From Acidimicrobiia bacterium (GTDB lineage Bacteria > Actinomycetota > Acidimicrobiia > IMCC26256 > PALSA-610), in assembly GCA_036271555.1 (NCBI GenBank), contig DATBAK010000077.1, positions 1-64,000 of the forward strand: a stretch of 64,000 nucleotides of DNA. The letters are read 5' to 3'. The notes beneath the pieces are model-generated. The model saw nothing but the letters and a program-made list of their open reading frames with translations, was not told where the DNA came from and did no database searches. Below are positions 9,448 to 17,680 of this stretch, piece by piece (within the stretch, counting starts at the first letter, position 1; every line of letters begins with the position of its first letter). The translations under genes and the position numbers were made by a program.

Positions 9448-10568
9448 AGATTCCACACCCGCGCGGCGTTGCCGCTCACGATCAGCTCCCGCTCGTGCGG
9501 GTCGGCGCTCGCGAACATGGCGCCGACGATCGCCCTCGAGTTCGGGAAGCTCGTGACCGGATGCGGGTAATCGGACGACCACATCACGTTCTCGAGACCG
9601 AGTCGCCCGCGCGCGTGTTCCAGTGCATCCGGTTCGTCGACGAACGTGAGGGAGACGTTCTCGTGGAAGTAGTGGCTCGGCAACTCGGTGATCGCCGGGA
9701 ACTCGTAGCCCTGTCGAGCCGTGAGATCGTCGGCGACGTACAGCCACCACGACAACCATCCGAGTCCCGGTTCGACGAACACGACCTTCAATCGCGGGAA
9801 CTTCTCGAAGACACCGCCCATGATCCACATGCCGAGCGCTTCGGCCGCCGACAGCGGAACCATCGGCACGAAGATTCCCTTCTGCGGTGTCGGATCGCGC
9901 TGCGCGAGATCGTCGAGCATGGTGTTCATCCCGATGTGGCAGCAGATCGGCAGCTGCGCCTCCTGGATCGCGGCGAACAGCGGCTCGTAGCGCGCGTCCC
10001 AGTAGTCGGGAAGGCCGAGCTCGGTCGGGAACACCGGTAGCTGCAGCGACTTGCCGCCGCTCGCGGCCGCCCACTGCACCTCGGTGATCGCGTCGGGGAT
10101 GTCGTGGATCGGAATCTGGTACGAGATGATCAGGCGGCTCGGATCGACTGACGCGAACTCGGCGAGCGCGGTGTTGAACGCGCGCGTCGACTCGCGGCGA
10201 CCGTCGCGCACCAGGTAGAGGTAGCGGAACGCCGAGACCTCGCAGTACGTGACCGACGCGTCGACGCCGTCGCGATCCATGTCGGCGAGACGCGCGCGTG
10301 GGTCGCGGTGTCCCGCCGCGTCGAAGACGATGTGACTCCGGCCGGTTCCCATACCGACGGGTGACGTCGGCGCGCCGAGGCGTTGCTGGCTCCGCCACCG
10401 CTGGTTCGCTTCGACGGATCGGAGGTTCGTCATCGTCGCCGCGAACTCTCGCAACGCGGCGTCGTACGCGTCGTGGTACTTCGTCGCGAGGTGGGTCTTG
10501 ACCGCGCTGTGGGACAGATCGACGTGATCGTCGGCCGAGATCAGTCGTTCGTGCGGCGCAGTGGTCAC
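9444..10568 (-). CDS. Amidohydrolase-2 family (ACMSD-like) metal-dependent hydrolase or decarboxylase
   Basis: This 374-residue protein belongs to the amidohydrolase_2 family (COG2159). It has the N-terminal ISADDHVD motif, where metal ligands normally occur as D/H, the central CCHIGMN histidine, and a C-terminal MWSSDYPHP, in which the Asp is a conserved ligand. Members decarboxylate or hydrolyse aromatic or cyclic acids. The start is GTG 10568, with GGAGGG immediately upstream. It is first in a leftward operon with DUF35 and Ltp-type genes and divergent from a CoA-transferase. Together they suggest activation to a CoA thioester followed by ring or side-chain cleavage of an unidentified organic acid. 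Confidence 0.88.
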   Translation of the reverse strand: MTTAPHERLISADDHVDLSHSAVKTHLATKYHDAYDAALREFAATMTNLRSVEANQRWRSQQRLGAPTSPVGMGTGRSHIVFDAAGHRDPRARLADMDRDGVDASVTYCEVSAFRYLYLVRDGRRESTRAFNTALAEFASVDPSRLIISYQIPIHDIPDAITEVQWAAASGGKSLQLPVFPTELGLPDYWDARYEPLFAAIQEAQLPICCHIGMNTMLDDLAQRDPTPQKGIFVPMVPLSAAEALGMWIMGGVFEKFPRLKVVFVEPGLGWLSWWLYVADDLTARQGYEFPAITELPSHYFHENVSLTFVDEPDALEHARGRLGLENVMWSSDYPHPVTSFPNSRAIVGAMFASADPHERELIVSGNAARVWNL

Positions 10569-10595
10569 GGGCCCTCCGATCTCGCCTTCATCGCA

Positions 10596-10619
10596 ACATA
10601 GTAGATACTATGTCGACAT
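10596..10619. promoter_or_regulatory. Divergent operator/promoter: 18-bp palindrome overlapping a leaderless start
   Basis: ACATAGTA and TACTATGT (10596-10603, 10606-10613) form a perfect inverted repeat around GA. A second palindrome, ATGTCGACAT (10610-10619), overlaps it. TACTAT (10606-10611) is a good -10 element with 6 nt before ATG 10618, so the CoA-transferase mRNA is probably leaderless. The same dyad provides a -10 on the opposite strand for the amidohydrolase operon. A TetR dimer bound here would shut both directions; the TetR gene at 13037 is the obvious candidate. Confidence 0.75.
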
Positions 10620-12996
10620 GAACGACGCAGGCGACTCGGCCACCGCGGCGCCGGGGCGGGGGATTCTCGATGGCATCGACGTCCTCGACCTCTCGTGGGG
10701 CGTCGCGGGACCCATGACCGGCATGCTGTTGTCGGATCACGGCGCGCGCGTGACGCGGATCGAGGCGCCCGCCGGTGATCCCTTCGCCGAGCTGTCCGGC
10801 TCGTGCGTGTGGTCGCGCGGCAAGCGCCGCGCGACGCTCGATCTGCGCGCCGACGCCGACCGTGAGGTGTTCCTCGCGCTCGCGCGCCACGCCGACGTCG
10901 TGATCGAGAGCTTCGGGCCGGGTGTCGCGGCGAAGCTCGGCATCGACCATCCGACTCTGCTCGCCGCGAATCCGCGCTTGATCCATTGCTCGATCACCGG
11001 CTACGGCGAGACCGGCAAGCACGCACATCGCCCCGCGTACGACGCGCTGGTCGCGGCGCGCACGGGTCAGCAGTTCGAGAGCCGCGGTGTCGCGGGCACG
11101 ACGATCGGGCGTTTGTCGCGCGCGGAGATCCTCGCGGGTCGCGAAGCGCCCGCCGGTCAGGCGATCGGCGCGGCACGACTCGGCCCACTGTTCAGCGGTC
11201 TCCCGTGGATCAGCCTCGCGACGTTCTACAACGCTTCGGTCGCGATCAACGCGGCGCTGTTCGCGCGCGAGGTCACCGGCCGCGGCCAGCACGTGCACAC
11301 GTCGATGCTGCAGGGTGCGCTCGCGACGACCGTCGGCACGTGGCAACGCGTCGAGCGCGCCGACCGCGACGGGTTCAACTCGTGGGTGTTCGACTCGCGC
11401 GCGCCGAAGGGGTTCTTCAAGGGCTCCGACGGGCGCTGGACCCACCATTGGGTTGCGGTGCCGCGCTTCATCCTGAGCGCGGGGGAGTTGGACGCGCTCG
11501 AAGCGGGACCGGCGCTCAACGCGCGTCGTGACGCTCCGGCGCGCGTGTCGCCGGCGCCGGACGGCATGACGGTGTTGCACGAGCTCCACGACGCGATGCG
11601 GGACGCCGTGGCGAAGTTTCCGGCCGAGGATTGGGCTCGGCTCGCGGCGGAGGTCGGGCTACCGGTTCAGCGGGTCCGGTCGCCCGAGGAGGCGTTGTGC
11701 GATCCCGAGTTCGAGCGCGACGGCAGCGTTGTCGAAGTCGACGGCATGCGGATGGTCGGTCACGCGTACCGGTTCGAGAAGGTGGCGGCACCGCCGATCC
11801 GCGGCACCGCGGCCCGGGGGGCGCACACGGCCGAGGTTCGGGCCGAGGCCGCGCACGCGCGTGAGGCGACGCCGGCCGTCGACGGGACCCGGCGCGCGAT
11901 CGGATCGCCACTCGAAGGCGTCGTCGTGCTCGACCTCGGTCTGGCCGTTGCCGGCCCGTTCGGCACCCAGCTGCTTGCCGATCTCGGAGCGACGGTGATC
12001 GCGGTCAACAGCGCGAACTTCGACGGCTTCTTCCTGCAGACCTGCTTCGGGATGTCGTGCAATCGCGGGAAGCAGAGCATCGCGGTCGACCTGAAGCATC
12101 CCGACGGTCTCGCCGTGCTCCACGATCTCGTGCGCGGCGCCGATGTGCTCCAGCACAACATGCGTTACGACGCCGCGGAACGTCTCGGTGTCGACTACGA
12201 GTCGCTCCGGCATCTCAATCCGGCACTGATCTACTGCCACACGCGCGGTCACGACTCGAGCCGCATGTTGCTGCCGGGCAACGACCAGACCGCCGCCGCG
12301 CTGGCGGGCACTTCGTGGATGGAAGGCGGCGTCGAGTCCGGCAACGCGCCGATCTGGCCCAACACCTCGCTCGGCGACACGGGTAACGGCTACCTGTCGG
12401 CGATCGCGATTCTCCAGGCGCTCTCGCACCGCGGGCGCTCGGGGGAAGGCCAGTTCGTGCACACGTCGATCGTGAACGCGCATCTGCTGAACGCGTCGAT
12501 GACGTGGCTCGCGGTCGACGGGACACCGGCGAAGCGGCCGGTGCTCGACGCGATGCAGACCGGCTGGGGCGATCGGTACCGCCTGCACGAGACCGCGGAC
12601 GGACGGTTGTGCCTCGCGCTGGTGACCGACGAGCACGTCTCCGAATTCGCGCGCCTGACCGGCGGTGACATGACGACGCGAACTGCGCGCGAATGGTTCG
12701 ACGCGCTCGACGGCGCGGGCATCCCGTGCGAGATCGCCGACCCCGACTTCGTCGTCTCGCTGTTCGACGATCCGGAGCTCATCGCCAAAGGCTGGGTCAC
12801 GTCGTACGAGCAAGCGCTCGTCGGTCGCATGGACGTCGCCGGATTGCTCTTCGACCTCGAGGCCACCCCTGGTCGCATCCAGGGCCCGCCGATCGCGGTC
12901 GGCCAGGACACGCGCGCCGTCCTTCGGAACATCGGCTACGAACCCGACCGCATCGAAGGGCTCATCGCCGCCGGCGCGGTCAGCACGAGCACGTGA
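10618..12996 (+). CDS. Tandem (two-domain) CaiB/BaiF-type CoA-transferase
   Basis: This 792-residue protein contains two consecutive family III CoA-transferase domains (about 15-400 and 425-785). Both open with the family start motif (GIDVLDLSWGVAGPMTGMLL and VVVLDLGLAVAGPFGTQLL) and both carry later motifs such as HCSITGYGE and YCHTRGHD. Family III enzymes move CoA between acids without hydrolysis through an aspartyl-CoA intermediate. Fused double domains are known in actinobacterial fatty-acid, steroid or aromatic catabolism. ATG 10618 is preferred over an upstream GTG at 10561 because of the -10 box and operator just before it. It probably activates the substrate of the divergent amidohydrolase/Ltp operon. 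Confidence 0.92.
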   Translation: MNDAGDSATAAPGRGILDGIDVLDLSWGVAGPMTGMLLSDHGARVTRIEAPAGDPFAELSGSCVWSRGKRRATLDLRADADREVFLALARHADVVIESFGPGVAAKLGIDHPTLLAANPRLIHCSITGYGETGKHAHRPAYDALVAARTGQQFESRGVAGTTIGRLSRAEILAGREAPAGQAIGAARLGPLFSGLPWISLATFYNASVAINAALFAREVTGRGQHVHTSMLQGALATTVGTWQRVERADRDGFNSWVFDSRAPKGFFKGSDGRWTHHWVAVPRFILSAGELDALEAGPALNARRDAPARVSPAPDGMTVLHELHDAMRDAVAKFPAEDWARLAAEVGLPVQRVRSPEEALCDPEFERDGSVVEVDGMRMVGHAYRFEKVAAPPIRGTAARGAHTAEVRAEAAHAREATPAVDGTRRAIGSPLEGVVVLDLGLAVAGPFGTQLLADLGATVIAVNSANFDGFFLQTCFGMSCNRGKQSIAVDLKHPDGLAVLHDLVRGADVLQHNMRYDAAERLGVDYESLRHLNPALIYCHTRGHDSSRMLLPGNDQTAAALAGTSWMEGGVESGNAPIWPNTSLGDTGNGYLSAIAILQALSHRGRSGEGQFVHTSIVNAHLLNASMTWLAVDGTPAKRPVLDAMQTGWGDRYRLHETADGRLCLALVTDEHVSEFARLTGGDMTTRTAREWFDALDGAGIPCEIADPDFVVSLFDDPELIAKGWVTSYEQALVGRMDVAGLLFDLEATPGRIQGPPIAVGQDTRAVLRNIGYEPDRIEGLIAAGAVSTST

Positions 12997-13036
12997 TTCA
13001 TGACGAGCACCGGTCGGATCCGGCATCCTTGACGCG

Positions 13037-13684
13037 ATGAGCGTCGCCGACACCGCCGCCGCGACGCGCGCGATGGTGATCGACGCCACGATCGACTGCA
13101 TCCTCGAGGAAGGCTTCTACCGCGCGAGCTCGAACCGGATCGCCGAACGCGCCGGAGTGACGTGGGGTGTGATCCAGTACCACTTCGGGACGCGCGAGTC
13201 ACTCCTCCTCGCGACGTTCCAGCAGGGCATGCTCGAGCTGATCGACACGCTCGATTCCGCGGTGATCACGGGCGACACCTTCGAAGCACGGCTCGAATCG
13301 CTTGCCGACGTGATCTGGCGCTTCTACCGGCAGCCCCGGTTCGTCGCGTACGAACAGCTCACGCTGAACCTGCTGCGCGATCCGTCGATCGATGTTGCGA
13401 CCGTCCGTCTGGTCCGCCGCCAACAGGCGAAGATCGGCACGCGGCTCACCGAGCTCACCACGCAGGTTGCCGGCGCGGAGATCGCCGACGTGCTCCCGCC
13501 TCCGGCACTTCTGCACATCCTGCGCGGCCTCGCGATCGGCCTTGCGCTCTCCGATGCGGTGCCGCGTCGCGCGCGTCACGCCCCCGAAGCTGTCACGACG
13601 GATCTCGAGCGGCAGGTTCTGCTCGCCGCCCTCGGCGCGCTCGTCCGCGACGCACAACGGCACGGTCGCACTTCCCAGCGGTGA
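13037..13684 (+). CDS. TetR-family transcriptional regulator
   Basis: This 215-residue protein has the TetR helix-turn-helix at residues about 10-60 (ATIDCILEEGFYRASSNRIA, then WGVIQYHFGTRESLL) and a helical ligand-binding C-terminus. It is 40 nt downstream of the tandem CoA-transferase and on the same strand, so it is probably co-transcribed and represses the divergent palindromic promoter at 10596-10619. The ligand is likely the acid or acyl-CoA handled by the neighbouring enzymes (inference). Confidence 0.92.
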   Translation: MSVADTAAATRAMVIDATIDCILEEGFYRASSNRIAERAGVTWGVIQYHFGTRESLLLATFQQGMLELIDTLDSAVITGDTFEARLESLADVIWRFYRQPRFVAYEQLTLNLLRDPSIDVATVRLVRRQQAKIGTRLTELTTQVAGAEIADVLPPPALLHILRGLAIGLALSDAVPRRARHAPEAVTTDLERQVLLAALGALVRDAQRHGRTSQR

Positions 13685-13771
13685 CTCGCCGCGGCTCGAT
13701 GCCGTCGCCACGGAGACGCGCTCGCGCGAGTGCCCTCGACCGCCGGGGATTAGCGAGGCCGGTGCGCGGGC

Positions 13772-15349
13772 ATGGGTGTCGGGTTGAGCACCCCGGACGC
13801 CGTCGTCGTCGGCGCGGGCCCGAACGGGCTCGTGGCCGCAAACCTGCTGGCCGAGCGCGGCTGGCACGTCGTCGTGCTCGAGGCGAAGGCGACCCCTGGC
13901 GGCTCGGTCCGTTCGACCGAGCTGATCGAGCCGGGCTACGTGAACGACGTCTGCAGCGCGTTCTATCCGCTCGGCGCGGCGTCGCCGGTGCTCGCGCGGC
14001 TCGGGCTCGAGCAGTACGGGCTGCGGTGGTTGCACGCGCCGCTGGTCGTCGCGCATCCGGCGCTCGACGGCAGCTGTCCCGTGCTGTCGCGCGACCTCGA
14101 CACCACCGCGGCGAGCCTCGACGCGTGCCATCCGGGCGACGGTGACGCGTGGCGTGCGCTGTACGCGCGGTGGACCAGGATCGAGCGCGCAATCCTCGCG
14201 ACGCTGTTCGCGCCGTTCCCGCCGATCGCGGGAACCGCACGACTCGCGACGCGCATTCGACCGCGCGACTACACCGAGTTCATTCGCTTCCTCCTGCTGC
14301 CCGTGCGCCGCCTGGGGGAGGAGCACTTCGGAGGCGGCGCGGCGCGGCGACTCGTGGCCGCGAGCGCGCTGCACGCGGATCTCGCGCCCGAAGCCGCGCT
14401 CAGCGGGTTCTTCGGCTGGTTGCTGACGTCGCTCGGGCAGCGCGTCGGGTTTCCCGTACCGGCCGGAGGCGCGAGCGGGTTGACCGACGCGCTGGTGCGG
14501 CGGCTCGAGCACTTCGGAGGCGAAGTGCTGTGCAACGAGCCGGTCGAACGAGTCGTCGTCCGTCGCGGGCGCGCGGTCGCGGTCCGCACGCGCGACGGGA
14601 CGGAGATCGGCGCGACGCGCGCGGTGCTCGCCGCGGTGTCGGCGCCCGCGTTGTACCGGCGGATGCTCTGCGCAGACGATCTCCCCGCGGGCTTCCGGTC
14701 GCGACTGCAGCAGTTCCAGTGGGACAACGGCACCGTGAAGGTCGACTGGACCCTCGACGGTCCCATCCCGTGGACGGCCGACGCCGCGCGCCGCGCCGGC
14801 ACCGTGCACCTCGTCGAGAGCGTCGACGCCCTGACCCGCATCGCCGCAGAGACCGTGTGCGGCGACATCACCGACGACCCGTTCCTCATCGTCGGGCAGC
14901 AGAGCATGACGGACCCGAGCCGCCAGCCCGCGGGAAAGGAGACCGCGTGGGCGTACACGCACGTGCCCCATCCGGATCGCGCGCCGGCGTCGAAGGACCC
15001 GACGGTGATCGCGCGTCTCGTCGAACGGATGGAAGCGACCGTCGAGGCGCACGCGCCGGGCTTCCGGCAGCTCGTACGCGGCCGCCACGTGTTGACGCCG
15101 TCGAGCTTCGAGACCGAGAACCCGAGCCTCGAAGGCGGCGCCTTGAACGGCGGCACCGCACAGCTGCATCAGCAGCTCGTGTTCCGGCCGTTCCCGGGGC
15201 TCGGCCGTCCGGAGACGCCGGTCGCGAGCCTGTTCCTCGCGTCCGCCGCGGCGCATCCGGGAGGCGGCGTCCACGGTGGTCCGGGTGCGAACGCGGCGCG
15301 CGCCGCCGTGTTGCACGACCGGCTCGCACACATCGGGAGGCGCACATGA
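13772..15349 (+). CDS. FAD-dependent oxidoreductase, phytoene dehydrogenase/CrtI-like
   Basis: This 525-residue flavoprotein of the COG1233 type has an N-terminal dinucleotide-binding motif, VVVGAGPNGLVAANLLAERG, at residues about 10-30, followed by VLEAKATPGGSVRS. A C-terminal segment with HPGGGVHGGPGANAA is the conserved FAD-contact end of the family. Relatives desaturate or isomerise carotenoids or other polyprenyl lipids, but most actinobacterial paralogs are uncharacterised. No phytoene synthase gene is nearby, so a carotenoid role is not supported here. Its stop overlaps the ATG of the SRPBCC gene (ATGA, 15346-15349), which suggests joint function on a hydrophobic compound. Confidence 0.88.
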   Translation: MGVGLSTPDAVVVGAGPNGLVAANLLAERGWHVVVLEAKATPGGSVRSTELIEPGYVNDVCSAFYPLGAASPVLARLGLEQYGLRWLHAPLVVAHPALDGSCPVLSRDLDTTAASLDACHPGDGDAWRALYARWTRIERAILATLFAPFPPIAGTARLATRIRPRDYTEFIRFLLLPVRRLGEEHFGGGAARRLVAASALHADLAPEAALSGFFGWLLTSLGQRVGFPVPAGGASGLTDALVRRLEHFGGEVLCNEPVERVVVRRGRAVAVRTRDGTEIGATRAVLAAVSAPALYRRMLCADDLPAGFRSRLQQFQWDNGTVKVDWTLDGPIPWTADAARRAGTVHLVESVDALTRIAAETVCGDITDDPFLIVGQQSMTDPSRQPAGKETAWAYTHVPHPDRAPASKDPTVIARLVERMEATVEAHAPGFRQLVRGRHVLTPSSFETENPSLEGGALNGGTAQLHQQLVFRPFPGLGRPETPVASLFLASAAAHPGGGVHGGPGANAARAAVLHDRLAHIGRRT

Positions 15350-15798
15350 GCGTGAACCGCATCGACGTCGACGCATCACCGCATGACGTGTTCGCGGTGT
15401 TGACCGACCCGGAGGCGTACGTCGACTGGGTGCTCGGCGCCAAGCGGGTGCGCGCCGTCGACCCGGAATGGCCGGCGCCGGGTTCCCGCTTCCACCACGC
15501 CGTCGGCGCGCCGGGCGTCGAGCTCAAGGATTCGACGAAGATCCTGCGGATCGAGCCCGATCGCGTGCTCGAGCTCCAAGCTCGTTTTCGTCCGCTCGGC
15601 GAAGCACTCGTGAAGCTCGAGCTCGAGCCGCTCGCCGGCGGTCGGCGCACCCGCATCACGATGCGCGAGGAGCCGAAGGGCAAGGTTCCGCAGCCGTTCG
15701 GCTTCGTGCTCGACATCGCGACGAGCGCGCGCAACGCGCTCTCGCTGCGCACGCTCGCGCGTCTCGGTCGCGAACGAGCGGCGCGCGCCGCGGGCTGA
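15346..15798 (+). CDS. SRPBCC (START/Bet v1-like) family protein
   Basis: This 150-residue protein has the polyketide-cyclase/START-like opening (VDASPHDVFAVLTDPEAYVDWV) and the beta-rich helix-grip pattern through about residue 110. These proteins form a hydrophobic cavity and bind or cyclise lipids. It is translationally coupled to the upstream flavoprotein, so a cargo-holding role for that enzyme is likely. It converges with vanS, with only 17 nt between the stop codons. Confidence 0.85.
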   Translation: MSVNRIDVDASPHDVFAVLTDPEAYVDWVLGAKRVRAVDPEWPAPGSRFHHAVGAPGVELKDSTKILRIEPDRVLELQARFRPLGEALVKLELEPLAGGRRTRITMREEPKGKVPQPFGFVLDIATSARNALSLRTLARLGRERAARAAG

Positions 15799-15815
15799 CG
15801 CGACCGCAGCGATCG

Positions 15816-16910
15816 TCAGTCGCTCGCGGTAGGCAGCTGCACCGTCGCGCGCAGGCCGCCGCCGTCGCGCGGCGTGAGCGTGAGGGTGCCGTCGTGTGCC
15901 TGCGTGATGCTCTTCACGATCGCCAGACCGAGGCCGACTCCGGCGTGGTCGCCGTGCACGCGTTCGCTGCCGCGCCGAAACGGCTCGGTCAGCGTGGCCA
16001 CCAGGTCGGGGGTGAGCGGCTCGCCCGTGTTCTCGACGCTGAGCACGGCACTTCCGGCCTGCACGCCGGTCGTGACCCACACGGTGCCGGCTTCGGTCGC
16101 GTTGTGGACGATCGCGTTGTGCACGAGGTTCGTCGCCAGCTGGAGCAGGAGCGCGGGTGAACCGGTCGCGACCGTCGTCGGGCCCGAAGTCTCGATGGTG
16201 ACGCCGCGGCGCTCGGCGAGCGGCAGCAGCGTCTCGGTGGCGTCCTCCGCGACGAGCGAGAGGTCGACGGGCTCGCGCGTGAACGACCGTTGGTCGGCCC
16301 GACTGAGCAGGAGCAGCGCTTCGGTGAGGTCGATCGCGCGCGTGTTGACGGCGTCGAGACGTTCGAGGAGCTCGCGCGGGTCGAGGTCCGGATCCCTGCG
16401 CGCGACGTCGAGCAGGGTCTGCGTGATCGCGAGCGGCGTGCGCAGCTCGTGCGATGCGTTGGCGGCGAATCGCTGCTGTTCGGCCACGTGCGCTTCGAGC
16501 CGCGTGAGCATGGCGTCGAAGGCGTCGGCGAGCTCCCGGAACTCGTCGTTGGGGCCTTCCAACTGGATCCGATGGGAGAGCGATCCGCCCGCGGCGACCC
16601 GGGTGGCGTCGGTGATGCGCGTCAACGGCGCGAGCACCCGGCCCGCGAGCAGCCACCCCCCGCCGAGACCGAACACCAACAGGCACGCGAGCGTGACGGC
16701 GGCGGCCGGCCCGAAGTCGCGGAGCAGCGCACCGCGGCCGGGCGTGATCAGAACCCGCGCGCCGTGGACGATGACGTCTTGCCCTCGCGGCACGTATCGC
16801 AGCAGGAACAACCACACCGCGCCGAGCAGCAGCGCGCCCCCGAGCATGACGAAGCCCGCGTAGCTCAGGGTGAGCTTGAGCCGAACGCTCAATCCCGGCT
16901 CTCTCGTCAC
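15816..16910 (-). CDS. vanS: VanS-type membrane sensor histidine kinase
   Basis: This 364-residue kinase has TM1 at about 11-35 and an extracytoplasmic loop of roughly 30 residues (YVPRGQDVIVHGARVL region). TM2 is at about 66-88, followed by HAMP, a phospho-acceptor motif ANASHELRTPLAITQ, an N-box NLVHNAIVHN and a G-box HAGVGLGLAIVKS. The short sensor loop and overall sequence closely resemble actinobacterial (Streptomyces-type) VanS as I remember it. It should detect a glycopeptide or its cell-wall effect and phosphorylate VanR. The start is GTG 16910, overlapping the vanR stop (GTGA), so vanR and vanS are coupled. Assignment as VanS rather than a generic kinase rests on the adjacent vanHAX genes. 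Confidence 0.92.
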   Translation of the reverse strand: MTREPGLSVRLKLTLSYAGFVMLGGALLLGAVWLFLLRYVPRGQDVIVHGARVLITPGRGALLRDFGPAAAVTLACLLVFGLGGGWLLAGRVLAPLTRITDATRVAAGGSLSHRIQLEGPNDEFRELADAFDAMLTRLEAHVAEQQRFAANASHELRTPLAITQTLLDVARRDPDLDPRELLERLDAVNTRAIDLTEALLLLSRADQRSFTREPVDLSLVAEDATETLLPLAERRGVTIETSGPTTVATGSPALLLQLATNLVHNAIVHNATEAGTVWVTTGVQAGSAVLSVENTGEPLTPDLVATLTEPFRRGSERVHGDHAGVGLGLAIVKSITQAHDGTLTLTPRDGGGLRATVQLPTASD

Positions 16911-17584
16911 CGTTGCGTCCCTCCGGACGCGGGCGCGGTATCGATGCGATAACCGACGCCCGCGACGGTGGCGATGACCCAAGGCTCACCGAGTCGCTTG
17001 CGCAGTGCGGAGACGGTGATGCGCACCGCGTTGGTGAACGGGTCGGCGTTCTCGTCCCACGCGCGCTCCAACAGCTCTTCGGCGCTCACGACACCGCCTT
17101 CCGCCGCGACGAGGACTTCGAGCACGGCGAACTGCTTCCGGGTCAGCGCGATGTACCGGTCGTCGCGGTAGACCTCGCGACGGAACGGGTCCAGCCGCAG
17201 CCCCGCGATCTCGCGCACCGGCGGGCGGCTGAACGCGCGCCGTCGATCGAGCGCGCGAAGGCGGAGCACGAGCTCGCGGAGCTCGAACGGCTTCGTGAGG
17301 TAGTCGTCGGCGCCGAGCTCGAACCCGCTGGCCTTGTCGTCGAGTCGGTCGGCCGCGGTGAGCATGAGGATCGGCATGCCGCTGCCCGACGCGACGATGC
17401 GCGCGGCGATCTCGTCGCCGGTCGGTGCCGGGATGTCGCGGTCGAGGACGGCGATGTCGTAGGCGTTCACGCCCAGCAGCTCGAGCGCGGTGTCGCCGTC
17501 GCCGGCAATGTCGGCGGCGATCGCTTCCAGCCGCAGGCCGTCGCGGATTGCTTCCGCCAGATAGGGCTCGTCCTCGACGATCAA
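16907..17584 (-). CDS. vanR: VanR-type OmpR/PhoB-family response regulator
   Basis: The receiver domain (about residues 1-115) has the acidic pair in VEDEP, the phospho-acceptor Asp in AVLDRDIP, Thr in MLTAAD and Lys in YLTKPFE. The winged-helix DNA-binding domain follows (LTRKQFAVLEVLVAAEGG, then RITVSALRKRLGEP). The first good start codon is TTG 17584, giving 225 residues that begin IVEDEP. Relatives start MRVLIVEDEP; the matching Met codon here is ACG at 17593-17591, with a -10 box TAGCAT exactly 6 nt before it. An in-frame stop lies just upstream, so no longer form exists. The gene is divergent from vanY-H-A-X, which it presumably activates. Confidence 0.93.
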   Translation of the reverse strand: MIVEDEPYLAEAIRDGLRLEAIAADIAGDGDTALELLGVNAYDIAVLDRDIPAPTGDEIAARIVASGSGMPILMLTAADRLDDKASGFELGADDYLTKPFELRELVLRLRALDRRRAFSRPPVREIAGLRLDPFRREVYRDDRYIALTRKQFAVLEVLVAAEGGVVSAEELLERAWDENADPFTNAVRITVSALRKRLGEPWVIATVAGVGYRIDTAPASGGTQR

Positions 17585-17593
17585 GACACGCGT

Positions 17594-17680
17594 GCCCGGA
17601 TGCTAACGAGCGGGTGCCTTTCGTCGGCATATCGAAAATCACGTACGGGCCCGCAACGCCACTCGGCGTTGACTCGGCGG
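17594..17680. promoter_or_regulatory. Divergent van control region
   Basis: This is the only gap between vanR and the vanY-H-A-X operon. Toward vanR it holds TAGCAT (17605-17600) as a -10. Two dyads are visible: TTTCG (17619-17623) with CGAAA (17633-17637), and AACGCC (17655-17660) with GGCGTT (17665-17670). The first sits where an activator such as VanR could bind; the second is close to the vanY start and could form a small mRNA hairpin. The exact vanY promoter is not clear. Confidence 0.5.

Noticed and set aside
11659-13101. Long minus-strand frame under the CoA-transferase
   Set aside because: No family motif, biased composition typical of an antisense shadow, and two clear CoA-transferase domains on the plus strand.
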